From assembly GCF_023238625.1 (NCBI RefSeq), contig NZ_CP096670.1, positions 4,552,182 to 4,616,181 of the forward strand: a DNA stretch of 64,000 nucleotides. The letters are read 5' to 3'. Below, piece by piece: positions 20,440 to 29,904 of this stretch (positions are counted from its first letter, which is position 1; each line of letters begins with the position of its first letter). The stretch comes from Agarivorans sp. TSD2052 (GTDB lineage: Bacteria; Pseudomonadota; Gammaproteobacteria; Enterobacterales; Celerinatantimonadaceae). The position numbers and the translations under genes were made by a program. Under the pieces are notes generated by a model. It had not been told where the DNA came from. It did not search any database and saw only the letters and a program-made list of their open reading frames with translations.

Positions 20440-21648
20440 ATGACTGAATCATTGTCTGTTCAACACGCTAGAAAGCTAGTGTTACATTCGCAGCTACTGC
20501 CATCCCCCAAAAAAAATGGCAGCGCTATTAGTGCTAGCTTGCTTGCCATCGAACAATTGGGTTATGTGCAAATTGATACCATTTCAGTGATCCAACGAGC
20601 ACATCACCACACCTTATGGAACCGCAACCCACGTTATCAACTTGAACATCTCGATAGCTTAATGCGAGATAAAAAAGTGTTTGAGTATTGGTCTCATGCT
20701 GCGGCCTATTTACCGATGCGAGATTATCGTTTTAGCCTACCGCGTAAACATGCTTTTGCTAGTGGCCAACAAAAGCACTGGTATAACAAAGACCAAGTGC
20801 TAATGGATTCGATATTAAAGCGAATTGCCGATGAAGGCCCATTAATGGCCAAAGACTTTGAGCATAAAGGTAAAAAAACTGCCGACTGGTCCAGCAAACC
20901 GGCCAAACAAGCCTTAGAGTGTTTGTTTATGCAAGGCGATTTAATGGTGCCTTATCGGCATAACTTTCATAAAGTGTATCAACTCACCGAGCGGGTATTA
21001 CCCTCTGATATCGATACCACAATGCCCAGCGCTGAAGAACATGCTCGTTTTCTCATTTGTCGTTATTTGCAGGCCAATGGCCTAGGGCAAGCGACAGACA
21101 TGGTCTATCTGCTCAAAAATACTAAAAAGATGGTGGAGAGTTGCTTAAGTGAAATGGTAAATAGTAACGAGCTACAAAGGCTTGAAGTTAACGGCCATTG
21201 CTACTTTGCCTTACCAGAGTCACTCACTTTACTGAATAAACCTCTGGCGCGTAGCAAGCTAAAAATTCTATCACCTTTCGACAACCTACTTATTCAGCGT
21301 AAACGCATGCAAAAGCTATTTAATTTTGACTATTTGATAGAGTGTTACGTGCCCAAAGCCAAGCGCCGGTATGGCTATTTCTGTTTACCCATCTTATGGG
21401 ATGGTCAACTAGTCGCGCGCGTTGATTGCAAAGCTGAACGCACCAGCAGCACTCTGCATATTTTCAACTTAGTGTTAGAGCCTTCGCTAAGTAAGGTAGC
21501 AGAGTTTGCTACTGCATTAGCAAAAGAAATCGCCGTATTCATGCAGTTTAATCAATCTGAAAAATTACAACTTCATAAATCGTCACCCGCAAAATATACA
21601 GCCCAACTGCATGCAGCGTTAAGCCACTTAGCGCTAATCACTGAATAA
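20440..21648 (+). CDS. Winged-helix DNA glycosylase-like protein, YcaQ/AlkX family
   Basis: 402 residues, matching the YcaQ (DUF1006, HTH_42) family, whose E. coli member unhooks DNA interstrand crosslinks. Visible family features: N-terminal RKLVLHSQLL helix, LGYVQIDTISVIQRAHHHTLWNR, EYWSHAAAYLP, ending with a winged-helix region (LARSKLKILSPFDNLLIQRKR) and RYGYFCLPILWDGQLVARVD. Activity in this organism is inferred from the family. It is a lone gene that starts just after the decayed region. Confidence 0.88.
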   Translation: MTESLSVQHARKLVLHSQLLPSPKKNGSAISASLLAIEQLGYVQIDTISVIQRAHHHTLWNRNPRYQLEHLDSLMRDKKVFEYWSHAAAYLPMRDYRFSLPRKHAFASGQQKHWYNKDQVLMDSILKRIADEGPLMAKDFEHKGKKTADWSSKPAKQALECLFMQGDLMVPYRHNFHKVYQLTERVLPSDIDTTMPSAEEHARFLICRYLQANGLGQATDMVYLLKNTKKMVESCLSEMVNSNELQRLEVNGHCYFALPESLTLLNKPLARSKLKILSPFDNLLIQRKRMQKLFNFDYLIECYVPKAKRRYGYFCLPILWDGQLVARVDCKAERTSSTLHIFNLVLEPSLSKVAEFATALAKEIAVFMQFNQSEKLQLHKSSPAKYTAQLHAALSHLALITE

Positions 21649-21688
21649 ACTGGCCATGTTCTAAGCGTAATCAGCAGCATTTAGGCAA

Positions 21689-22327
21689 TCAGAGAACCGC
21701 AATAACCTGTTCCAATTGTTCAAAAATGTAACTCGCTCGGCGTTTTACCTCAATGGAGGGCACCAATAAATCAGGAATCATTACCGCTTGGCAGCCTGCG
21801 TCTAATGCGGCTTGCATACCATTATTAGAGTCTTCCAGCACTATACAGTATTCAGGACTTAGTAATAAACGCTGGCAAGCTAATAAATAACACTCGGGAT
21901 CAGGTTTACCCTTATCGACATCCTCGGCGGTGACTATCCGTTCAAATTGTTTTAAATAGTCAGACCCTTCGAAGTTATGTTTTACCTCGGCTAAAGCAGA
22001 AGAGGTGACCAAAGCGCAGCGCATTTGCTTTTGGCGTAAATGGTTAAACAACTCAGCAAAACCGCTTTTATACGCAATGCCTTGTTGCCTTAAGTGATGA
22101 AAATGACGGTCTCGATGCTGTTGAAAGCGGCTTAAATCAGCATCGCTTCCAAAGTGTTGTAGCAGCATCTGCTCGCAAGCGGCATCTGGAACGCCTATAA
22201 AATGTTGATACAAAGCATCCGTTAAATCCAAACCTTGTTCATTTGCCGCAAACTGCCAACTGGTTTTATATAGGTGCTCTGTATCAAAAATCAGCCCATC
22301 CATATCAAATAATACTGCTTTTATCAT
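21689..22327 (-). CDS. HAD-superfamily sugar phosphatase / phosphoglucomutase-like
   Basis: 212 residues. HAD motif I is FDMDGLIFDTEH (nucleophile Asp9, acid/base Asp11); motif II VTSSALAE; motif III around KPDPECY; motif IV VLEDSNNGMQAA. The cap between motifs I and II is helical, class C1 like beta-phosphoglucomutase and YcjU/GS1-type phosphatases. Exact substrate unknown. It is a separate unit divergent from the mannitol operon. Confidence 0.88.
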   Translation of the reverse strand: MIKAVLFDMDGLIFDTEHLYKTSWQFAANEQGLDLTDALYQHFIGVPDAACEQMLLQHFGSDADLSRFQQHRDRHFHHLRQQGIAYKSGFAELFNHLRQKQMRCALVTSSALAEVKHNFEGSDYLKQFERIVTAEDVDKGKPDPECYLLACQRLLLSPEYCIVLEDSNNGMQAALDAGCQAVMIPDLLVPSIEVKRRASYIFEQLEQVIAVL

Positions 22328-22519
22328 CTCTAGCTCTTAATCAATTCTTTGCTTAAATATTAGCGAGTAAAGTGGTTAATCCCTTCAATTTACCTTAAGA
22401 AATTCAGAAACACTTATGTAATTTAATTACAGTTATAGGGTTTTTAGCTTATTTGGTGAGCCCAGAACGATTAACAAGTGAGCAATAATGGCCGTATATT
22501 ATAGGTTAATAATCAATTG

Positions 22520-22535
22520 TGTGATGCATGTCACT
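22520..22535 (+). promoter_or_regulatory. CRP-like site 1 upstream of mtlA
   Basis: TGTGA-N6-TCACT (TGTGATGCATGTCACT), one base off the symmetric CRP consensus, 276 bp before the mtlA start. Confidence 0.7.
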
Positions 22536-22637
22536 TTGTGGTGTGGTGGGGACGGGGTGTTATTGGTGATTTAGATCTCTTTTTTAGTGTGTTTATTATT
22601 ATTTGTGAACAGTTGAAAGTTATCAACATCGAAATGT

Positions 22638-22653
22638 TGTGATGTTAATCACT
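22638..22653 (+). promoter_or_regulatory. CRP-like site 2 upstream of mtlA
   Basis: TGTGATGTTAATCACT: TGTGA-N6-TCACT, one base from the full consensus. Confidence 0.7.
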
Positions 22654-22680
22654 GTTTATGTTGGGTGTATGTTATTTATT

Positions 22681-22696
22681 AGTGATTTGTGTCACA
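22681..22696 (+). promoter_or_regulatory. CRP-like site 3 upstream of mtlA
   Basis: AGTGATTTGTGTCACA: AGTGA-N6-TCACA, 43 bp after site 2. The 22328-22810 leader holds these three sites and no gene I can support. Confidence 0.65.
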
Positions 22697-22810
22697 AGTT
22701 GTTGGGTGGTGTTGGCAAAAAAGTATCTTGTGCTAGATTTATCTCAACCAGTACGACACACAAAGGTTCTTCAGGGACCGATAAACAAATTCAAAAAAAG
22801 GGACAATCCT

Positions 22811-24703
22811 ATGCTTTCTCCTACAGCTAAGATTAAAGTACAAAATTTTGGACGATTCCTCTCGAACATGGTGATGCCAAATATTGGCGCTTTCATCGCT
22901 TGGGGTTTCATCACTGCGCTATTCATTCCAACCGGTTGGCTACCCAATGAAACCCTAGCCTCTATGGTTGGCCCCATGATTACTTACCTACTGCCATTAT
23001 TGATCGGTTATACCGGTGGTAAAATGGTGGCCGGTGAGCGTGGTGCTGTAGTGGGCGCAATCACGACCATGGGGGTTATTGTTGGTACCGATATTCCTAT
23101 GTTTATGGGCGCTATGATTGTAGGTCCGCTAGGCGGCATCGCGATTAAGAAATTTGATGCAGCGGTTCACGGTAAAGTGAAAAGTGGTTTTGAGATGTTG
23201 GTTAACAACTTCTCTGCTGGCATCATCGGTATGATTTGTGCCATTCTGGCTTACCTTATCATCGGCCCTGCAGTTAAATTACTGTCAACAGGCTTAGCTG
23301 CTGGGGTGAACGCTATGGTTGAAGCAGGTGCCTTGCCACTTGCATCTATCTTTGTCGAACCGGCTAAAATCCTATTCTTAAATAACGCGATTAACCACGG
23401 TATTTTCTCTCCGTTAGGTATTCAGCAATCTGAAGAGTTTGGTCGTTCGATTTTCTTCTTGATTGAAGCTAACCCTGGTCCAGGCCTTGGTTTATTAATT
23501 GCTTACATGGTATTTGGTAAAGGTAATGCTAAACAGTCTGCAGCTGGCGCCTCTATTATTCATTTCTTCGGCGGTATTCACGAGATTTACTTCCCGTATG
23601 TATTGATGAATCCACGCCTTATTTTAGCGGTAATTGCTGGTGGTATGACAGGCGTATTCACCCTGACTGTTTTTGATGCTGGCCTTATTTCTCCTGCATC
23701 TCCTGGGTCTATTTTTGCGGTATTGTTGATGACACCGAAAACAGGCTTTGTGGGTGTAATTCTATCGGTTATTGCTTCTGCAACCGTATCGTTTGTTGTT
23801 GCATCGCTGCTACTTAAAACTCAAGCCGATACCGGCGAGGATGATTCACTAGAGCAAGCCGCTAGCCAAATGGCAGATATGAAGTCTTCTTCTAAAGGCC
23901 AAGCAACGGCTAACGTTAGCGCTGACATGGCACTGGTTAATAAAATTATCGTAGCCTGTGATGCGGGTATGGGTTCAAGTGCAATGGGTGCAAGCTTACT
24001 GCGCAAGAAGGTAGAAGCGGCCAACTTGAATATTGAAGTGACTAACCTCGCTATCAATAACCTACCCAATGACGCTGACATTGTGATCACTCACAAAGAC
24101 TTAACTGACCGAGCACGCACTCACGCTGCCGGAGCTCAACATATTTCGTTGAATAATTTCTTAGATAGTGCGCTGTATGACAACTTAGTTAGTGAGTTAA
24201 CAACCGCACAGGCGGCTCCAGTAAAAAAGGCTGAAACGCCAGTAGACACTAGCTCTAGCGAACAAGGAACGCTAAAGCTATCTAATCAAAACATCTTCTT
24301 GGGAATGGAAGCTAAAACCAAAGAAGAAGTGATTAAGTTTGCTGGTGAACAACTCGTAACACTGGGTTATGTAGAAGCTGATTATGTTCCTGGCATGCTT
24401 GCTCGCGAACAATTGGTATCGACTTATCTGGGTGAATCTATCGCTGTTCCACATGGAACAATTGAGGCAAAACAGTTTGTGAAAGCTACAGGCATCGTGT
24501 TTTGCCAATTCCCAGAAGGAGTTCGCTGGGGTGAAGATGAAGACGATATCGCCAAAATGGTAATTGGTATTGCTGCCCAAGGCGATGAGCATATTCATGT
24601 CATCACTGCTATTACCAATGCACTAGACGACGAAGAAGCAATTGAGTGCTTAAAAACCACATCAAACCCGGAAGATGTGCTTCGAATCCTAAACGGTAAA
24701 TAG
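22811..24703 (+). CDS. mtlA: Mannitol PTS enzyme IICBA
   Basis: Imports mannitol and phosphorylates it to mannitol 1-phosphate, using phosphate from HPr. It has 630 residues (E. coli 637). Domains: membrane IIC (about 1-340, with the GGIHEIYFPYVLMNP loop), IIB with active Cys383 in VACDAGMGSSAMG, and IIA with active His548 in VPHGT. All three phosphorelay parts are intact. The start is at 22811 (MLSPTAKIKVQNFG); a longer in-frame start 51 codons upstream would place the CRP sites in codons and is rejected. mtlD follows after 87 bp. Confidence 0.97.
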   Translation: MLSPTAKIKVQNFGRFLSNMVMPNIGAFIAWGFITALFIPTGWLPNETLASMVGPMITYLLPLLIGYTGGKMVAGERGAVVGAITTMGVIVGTDIPMFMGAMIVGPLGGIAIKKFDAAVHGKVKSGFEMLVNNFSAGIIGMICAILAYLIIGPAVKLLSTGLAAGVNAMVEAGALPLASIFVEPAKILFLNNAINHGIFSPLGIQQSEEFGRSIFFLIEANPGPGLGLLIAYMVFGKGNAKQSAAGASIIHFFGGIHEIYFPYVLMNPRLILAVIAGGMTGVFTLTVFDAGLISPASPGSIFAVLLMTPKTGFVGVILSVIASATVSFVVASLLLKTQADTGEDDSLEQAASQMADMKSSSKGQATANVSADMALVNKIIVACDAGMGSSAMGASLLRKKVEAANLNIEVTNLAINNLPNDADIVITHKDLTDRARTHAAGAQHISLNNFLDSALYDNLVSELTTAQAAPVKKAETPVDTSSSEQGTLKLSNQNIFLGMEAKTKEEVIKFAGEQLVTLGYVEADYVPGMLAREQLVSTYLGESIAVPHGTIEAKQFVKATGIVFCQFPEGVRWGEDEDDIAKMVIGIAAQGDEHIHVITAITNALDDEEAIECLKTTSNPEDVLRILNGK

Positions 24704-24728
24704 GCTCTAGCCATCACCTAAGATCAAC

Positions 24729-24753
24729 GGAGGCCAAATAGTATTTGGTCTCC
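24729..24753 (+). repeat. Inverted repeat between mtlA and mtlD
   Basis: Arms GGAGGCCAAATA and TATTTGGTCTCC (one mismatch) form a hairpin with almost no loop between mtlA and mtlD. No T run follows, so it may stabilise or partly attenuate the message rather than end it. Confidence 0.45.
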
Positions 24754-24790
24754 TATTTCAGTTTTAACGCTATTTTTCGGGATATTTATT

Positions 24791-25939
24791 ATGAAAGCAT
24801 TACATTTTGGCGCGGGTAATATTGGCCGCGGTTTTATAGGAAAATTACTATCGGATGCGGGTATCGCGGTTACCTTTGCTGACGTAAATGAAACGGTTAT
24901 TAATGCTATACAACAACGCGGTGAGTACCAAGTTAAAGTTGTTGGCGAACAATGTACCCTTGAGCCAGTGACGAATGTTACCGCGGTTAATTCTACTAGC
25001 CCTGAAGTAGTCGATTGCGTAGCAGAAGCGGATTTAGTGACCACCGCAGTGGGGCCAACGGTATTAAATATTATTGCTAAAACTTTAGCTCAAGGCATCG
25101 AAAAACGATTACTGGCAGGCAATGACACCGTCATGAATGTGATTGCTTGTGAAAATATGGTTCGGGGTACCAGCCAGCTTAAGGCTGAGGTGTTTAAATA
25201 TTTACCGGAAGCCTTACATGCCCGCGTTGAGCAAGGTGTGGGGTTTGTTGATTCAGCGGTAGACCGAATTGTACCACCTGCCGAAGCGGGGGAAACCGAC
25301 CCATTAGCGGTAACTGTAGAAACCTTTAGCGAGTGGATTGTTGACCAAACGCAGTTTAAAGGAGATATTCCGACGATTGCTGGCATGGAATGTACCGACA
25401 ACCTAATGGCCTTTGTAGAGCGCAAATTATTTACCCTGAATACTGGGCACCTAATTACGGCGTACCTTGGGGTTATGGCTGGTCACGAAACGATTAAAGA
25501 ATCAATCGAAGACCCAGCTATTAGGGCCGATGTAAAAGCGGCCATGCAAGAAAGTGGTGAAGTATTGATACGACGTTATCAATTTGAGCCAGCAGCTCAC
25601 GCTGCATATATAGAGAAAATACTAGGGCGCTTTGCTAACCCGTATTTGCGTGATGAAGTTGACCGTGTAGGCCGTCAGCCTATTCGCAAACTTAGCCCGC
25701 AAGACCGCTTAATTAAACCGCTAAACGGTACCTTGGAATATCAGCTACCCAATAGCCACTTAATTAAGGGTATAGCTGCAGCTTTCCATTATCAAAATGA
25801 TGATGATCCTCAAGCTGTCGAGTTACAGGCAATGTTTAAAGAAAAGGGCTTCGCCGATACATTAGCTTACTATTCAGAGCTGAATAGTAACGACGAAGTT
25901 GTTAGACTAGCCGAAGAAGCGTATTTAGCGTTGAAATAA
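24791..25939 (+). CDS. mtlD: Mannitol-1-phosphate 5-dehydrogenase
   Basis: Oxidises mannitol 1-phosphate to fructose 6-phosphate with NAD+. It has 382 residues, identical in length to E. coli MtlD. The N-terminal NAD-binding motif is [12 protein letters not shown] (residues 6-17). The polyol dehydrogenase segment with catalytic lysine is [17 protein letters not shown]. It lies in the mtlA-mtlD-mtlR order and overlaps mtlR by one base. Confidence 0.97.
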   Translation: MKALHFGAGNIGRGFIGKLLSDAGIAVTFADVNETVINAIQQRGEYQVKVVGEQCTLEPVTNVTAVNSTSPEVVDCVAEADLVTTAVGPTVLNIIAKTLAQGIEKRLLAGNDTVMNVIACENMVRGTSQLKAEVFKYLPEALHARVEQGVGFVDSAVDRIVPPAEAGETDPLAVTVETFSEWIVDQTQFKGDIPTIAGMECTDNLMAFVERKLFTLNTGHLITAYLGVMAGHETIKESIEDPAIRADVKAAMQESGEVLIRRYQFEPAAHAAYIEKILGRFANPYLRDEVDRVGRQPIRKLSPQDRLIKPLNGTLEYQLPNSHLIKGIAAAFHYQNDDDPQAVELQAMFKEKGFADTLAYYSELNSNDEVVRLAEEAYLALK

Positions 25940-26538
25940 TGAGTCAGTCAAGTGCCACACAAGTGGCACTTTGTTATTACCGAGACCCTATGCCAATACA
26001 TACCGCAAACGAAGCTGAGCTATTAGAAGCTATTGCTGATGCTACTAGCGCCAGCGAGTGTTTAATGGCGGCTTATGATGCCCTAGACGATACCATTGAT
26101 ACCTTACTGAAAAGCATTTTTAATAAAGATGACTACGCGGTAAAGTTTGCTGTGGATCCATTGCTGAAAAGCGATGGCCCGTTAGGTGACATAATGTTGC
26201 GATCAAAGCTAATGTTAGGTTTAGGGGTTATTTCTCAGCAAATTTACCAAGATATCGAGATTTTTGTCACCTTAAGAGAGTGGACTAAAATTCAAGATGA
26301 AAAAGTAAGTTTCACCGAAATAGACATACTCTTCGAACTTAACAAAGTGCATGCTATCCAACGAATTATGCCGGTTGACGAAGACATGGAATCGTTAAAT
26401 AAGTTAACGGGGCCTATGTATGATATGTATCTTGCTCGTCACAATCAAAAAGTGAGGTCGACAATTGTTTTGGCCATTACCGATATTGTCAGCGCGCTAT
26501 GCAAAGATAATGTATTGATGCAAACAATGATGCGTTAG
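25939..26538 (+). CDS. mtlR: Mannitol operon repressor MtlR
   Basis: All-helical MtlR-family protein that lowers mtl expression, probably without direct DNA binding (family knowledge). It has 199 residues. Start overlaps the mtlD stop (TAATG), so coupling is likely; an internal Met at residue 18 (MPIHTANEAEL) is an alternative. Family segments: FAVDPLLKSDGPLGDIMLRSKLMLGLG. Nothing recognisable as a strong terminator follows within 165 bp. Confidence 0.93.
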   Translation: MSQSSATQVALCYYRDPMPIHTANEAELLEAIADATSASECLMAAYDALDDTIDTLLKSIFNKDDYAVKFAVDPLLKSDGPLGDIMLRSKLMLGLGVISQQIYQDIEIFVTLREWTKIQDEKVSFTEIDILFELNKVHAIQRIMPVDEDMESLNKLTGPMYDMYLARHNQKVRSTIVLAITDIVSALCKDNVLMQTMMR

Positions 26539-26704
26539 TCCTATCTTTAACTGCATCTGAATAACCAAGGCAAGGAGGCCTTAATCTTCCCTTCTCTGAG
26601 GTCACAAATATTAACTTCTTTGTTTTTTTATTTACTTAGCCAACAATCCCTGTAAAAAGTAAGGCAGCTGCGAAGACACAACTACCGTTACTTATCTTGA
26701 TTGG

Positions 26705-27142
26705 TTAGTACTGGTTAAACACTGCCATGCCATCTTCCGAAAAAGAAATCACCTTAAAGTTTTTGTAAGGCTGACCAGGCTGAGCCATTCCTGGAGAATG
26801 TTGAGGCATACCCGGTGCAGCTAAACCTTTTATGTTGTCTGGTCGTTCAGCCAGTAAACGGGCAATGTCTAGCTCAGGTACATGCCCTTCAATTAAATAA
26901 CCGTTTATCACTGCGCTGTGACAAGACTGTAATTGCACTGGCATACCAAAAGATTTTTTGACGTCGTTCCATTCTCTTTGGTGATGAACATTAACCTGAT
27001 AACCTTTGTCTTCCATAATGTTGGCCCACTCTTTACAACAGCCACAAGTAGGCGATTTATATAGCTCTATGTTTGGCTTTGCCCAGATAGAGCCTGTGAA
27101 CATAAGAAGTAATAAGGCGAATACGTTTACAAGATGTTTCAT
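26705..27142 (-). CDS. DUF411 periplasmic metal-binding protein
   Basis: 145 residues with signal peptide (MKHLVNVFALLLLMFTGSIWA). The DUF411 signature CGCC at 33-36 (SPTCGCCKEWA) and the GHVPELDIARLL segment are present. DUF411 proteins often accompany copper-handling genes. The start overlaps the stop of the upstream cytochrome-like gene by four bases (ATGA), so they are one operon. Function is inferred as copper or other thiophilic-metal handling. Confidence 0.82.
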   Translation of the reverse strand: MKHLVNVFALLLLMFTGSIWAKPNIELYKSPTCGCCKEWANIMEDKGYQVNVHHQREWNDVKKSFGMPVQLQSCHSAVINGYLIEGHVPELDIARLLAERPDNIKGLAAPGMPQHSPGMAQPGQPYKNFKVISFSEDGMAVFNQY

Positions 27143-27699
27143 TGTGCTTCCTCTTGTTTAATAAGGTTTAATGTATTTTTTTGGTTTGCTGTCGCCAATG
27201 TGGTGGTGCTTGACTCACTAGCAGGAGTAAAAGTAAATGCTTCGGTATCTAGGGGAGCAACCTGTAATGTTGTTGCTGCGCCTAGCGGCGACAAATCGAT
27301 GCTAATGGAAGAAAAAGTATCATTTTTCACCACCAATTGGCTGGGTTCTCCAATGTGAATGTTTAGGTTGCTGTGGGCAAAAGAGTCACTAATTGTCCAT
27401 TCAACTAAGTGCATCTTCCCTAGCGATTCTAGGTAAGCGCTTAATGATCTACGTTGTTGTTTAGTGAGTACTGAGGCCAATAACAACATGCTAGGTTCAT
27501 TGTTTAGGGCGCTATTTAGTTGAGCTAAACTTGCCCCTCTTATATTGCCACCTACATTTCCAGCACCGTTTGCATATTTGCCATGACAGGCTGAACAACC
27601 ATATCCCCCTGCATTTCGATATAGCACTTGGTCTGCCCAACTCTTAGTGGGCAAACTTAGGCAAATGGATAGCAGCGTATAGCTAAATAATCTGTACAT
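27139..27699 (-). CDS. Exported c-type cytochrome-like protein
   Basis: 186 residues from the ATG at 27697-27699 (MYRLFSYTLLS, signal peptide to about 22); eight more residues are possible upstream. One haem-c motif CSACH at 35-39. The early part (GGYGCSACHGKYANGAGNVGGNIRG) looks like a monohaem cytochrome c; the C-terminal half is beta-rich and unrecognised, including a IHIGEPSQLVVKNDTF segment reminiscent of cupredoxin-like strands (tentative). Operon with the DUF411 gene. Confidence 0.75.
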   Translation of the reverse strand: MYRLFSYTLLSICLSLPTKSWADQVLYRNAGGYGCSACHGKYANGAGNVGGNIRGASLAQLNSALNNEPSMLLLASVLTKQQRRSLSAYLESLGKMHLVEWTISDSFAHSNLNIHIGEPSQLVVKNDTFSSISIDLSPLGAATTLQVAPLDTEAFTFTPASESSTTTLATANQKNTLNLIKQEEAQ

Positions 27700-27826
27700 A
27701 AAAAACTCAATATAGAGACTCATTTTGAGTCTAAGATATCTTTCTTTAAGGCGATGTTATCACCGATGGAAACCTCGTCATTAAGTCGAACTAGCACTTA
27801 ACGCGAAGTGAATAACAAAGAAGGAC

Positions 27827-28213
27827 TTAAACGATTGGAGGGCGATAAAGCAGACTTATTCGTCGCACTAGCCGAATGCTTGGATCGAGTGAAATAACCG
27901 AACGTTGCGCTGGTTGCGCCTGCGGCTCGGCAGCATGGTTGATAAGGCCAGTAGCAACGTAACAAGCGGCGATACAACAACTTGCCATTAGTTCAGCGGC
28001 AACGGCACATTCTGAAGTGGGTTTAGTGTGAAACATGTTTGATGAGGCTGTTTGGCTATTATTCTGCATGGCGCAAGGCGCAGCTGTCATTGAATGATTG
28101 TCACCTAACATTTCAAGTTTGCTTGGCGGCGCGCTAAAGGCAAAGCTAGAGAATAGCATCGCCAAGATACTAAACGCTGAGATCCAGATGTTGCCTAACC
28201 GTGACAGACGCAT
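27827..28213 (-). CDS. Cys/His-containing small exported protein (DUF2946-like)
   Basis: 128 residues. Signal peptide to about 27 (ISAFSILAMLFSSFAFSA). Central residues include PCAMQNN, MFHTKPTSECAV and SCCIAACYV, a pattern of Cys, Met and His like small metal-binding periplasmic proteins (DUF2946/CopL type). The C-terminus ends LLYRPPIV, also seen in that group. It lies upstream of the cytochrome and DUF411 genes on the same strand. Family call is tentative; metal role inferred. Confidence 0.55.
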   Translation of the reverse strand: MRLSRLGNIWISAFSILAMLFSSFAFSAPPSKLEMLGDNHSMTAAPCAMQNNSQTASSNMFHTKPTSECAVAAELMASCCIAACYVATGLINHAAEPQAQPAQRSVISLDPSIRLVRRISLLYRPPIV

Positions 28214-28304
28214 AACAAGCCTACTAACTAACCACTGTCATCATTAAAGCGCTACTGAGTAAATAGGTCAAGCAGCATGGCTCTTGTATCTATCGCTTGG
28301 TGGA

Positions 28305-29789
28305 CTAAAAACGGCGATTTAAGCCAGCGATTACTTGGCGACGGTCGCCACCAAAACCTACATATTCAAACATTACCGACCAATAAGCATTCACGTTAAA
28401 ATTTCCTCCCACTAAACCTTGCCATTTATCTTTGTTTTCTTGGCGAACTTTGTAGTCTATCGATAGCTCGGTACCAGGAATGGGCTGATTGCCGTCAATG
28501 CGTAGTTCACTATCAAGATAGCTGACACCGGCATAGAGCGCTAAGCTGCGATCGTCTTCAAATTGAAACAGCTTACCGGCGCGAGGAACCGCACTAAACA
28601 CAATCCCGTCGCTGTTGGTTCTATCCATATCTGCGTAGGTAAAGGTCAGTGGTACAGCTAAAAAGTAACTGCGCCAACCACCCGCCAATACTGTTCCCAC
28701 GCTATAGCTGTAACCACTTATGTCCACGTTAACGTTAAATGGAACCGTTTCTTTGCCTTCTAATACGCCACAGGCTGGATGATTAATAATGCCGGAGCAA
28801 TCAATTTCTAACTGATTCAGTAAGTCATCACCGTTTAGCGCAAAGTTTACATTGGCATCACCGCTGATCCTGCCAAATGATGTAAACACATTCATGAAAG
28901 GAAACAGCCACGCATCCAGCTTGATTTGCGGGGTAGACGAGCTGTTATCGTTATCGCTAAACGCCACAAAATCGATAGGTACGTTCGCACCTTTGCCGCC
29001 AGCACCTACATGCAATTCGTCTATATCCATATGCTGATAGGTATCAACATAAATTAAACTAATACCAATTGGCAGTGGTAAGTCATAACCTAAATCAATC
29101 ACCCTTTGGCCATAAAATGGCAATATACGGTCCCATTTTCTAGGTGCATGTTGCTGTTGAGTGCCTCGCGCTTTAGTGTCTTTCATTGGCAAGGTGACTT
29201 TGTTTAGGCCACTATCGGTAAGCTCTTCATTACGCGATATATTCACTAATACCGCCGAGCTAGATACGTTGGCGCCACTTTCACTGACAATGTATGCGGG
29301 TACGTCATATTGGTTCACAGTTACCGTGCTAGCGAGGGTTTGTCCGCTTTCGCCTAAGCGCCATTCTGCAACCACGCCCGAGCTCCAACCTCCGCGACTA
29401 AAAGCATCAATACTTTGCTGGCTTTCAAGTAAACCAACTAGATAATAAGAGCTTTTGCCTAAACCAAACCCTACGTCGTAACGCTCAACATCCATATAAG
29501 TAATACTATCGTTATACTTGTTATATAACGCACCTAAGCCATTTGATTTACCTAAAACGGGCACTTTAAAGCTCGAAAGTTCAATGGCAAAGTACCCAGC
29601 AGCTTGCTCTACCTCTTCTTTTAGTTCTGGGTTCAGTTCAACTAATCGCTCTATGCCCTTGCTAGCTTGCTGCTCAACCTGCTGGCGCACGGCTTCGCGC
29701 TCGCTGGTGGGAATGAGTGTTTTAGTAGAGCAAGCACTTAAAGCTAAAACGACAAACAAACTAAGGGTAAAACGTAGCGATGTTTTCAT
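28305..29789 (-). CDS. Large outer-membrane lipoprotein of unknown function
   Basis: 494 residues. Lipobox LALSAC gives lipidation at Cys20. A short helical stretch (about 27-70, glutamate rich) is followed by repeated amphipathic beta strands and a C-terminal phenylalanine (VIAGLNRRF), the pattern of an outer-membrane beta-barrel or barrel-like protein. I do not recognise the family. No clear partner gene; it lies between the metal cluster and the DUF2141 gene. Confidence 0.7.
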   Translation of the reverse strand: MKTSLRFTLSLFVVLALSACSTKTLIPTSEREAVRQQVEQQASKGIERLVELNPELKEEVEQAAGYFAIELSSFKVPVLGKSNGLGALYNKYNDSITYMDVERYDVGFGLGKSSYYLVGLLESQQSIDAFSRGGWSSGVVAEWRLGESGQTLASTVTVNQYDVPAYIVSESGANVSSSAVLVNISRNEELTDSGLNKVTLPMKDTKARGTQQQHAPRKWDRILPFYGQRVIDLGYDLPLPIGISLIYVDTYQHMDIDELHVGAGGKGANVPIDFVAFSDNDNSSSTPQIKLDAWLFPFMNVFTSFGRISGDANVNFALNGDDLLNQLEIDCSGIINHPACGVLEGKETVPFNVNVDISGYSYSVGTVLAGGWRSYFLAVPLTFTYADMDRTNSDGIVFSAVPRAGKLFQFEDDRSLALYAGVSYLDSELRIDGNQPIPGTELSIDYKVRQENKDKWQGLVGGNFNVNAYWSVMFEYVGFGGDRRQVIAGLNRRF

Positions 29790-29904
29790 TACAATCCTTG
29801 TTATGTTTAAGCTGGATCCTACAGCTATTTGTTCTGAAAGGGGGTTAGCTAAATGCTTGAGTAAAACGCCCGACAGTCGAAAATGATGATGGCTAAGTCT
29901 TAGC

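Noticed and set aside
22639..22810. N-terminal extension of mtlA from an upstream in-frame start
   Set aside because: It would place CRP-like sites in coding sequence and add residues not found in MtlA; the start at 22811 matches the family N-terminus.
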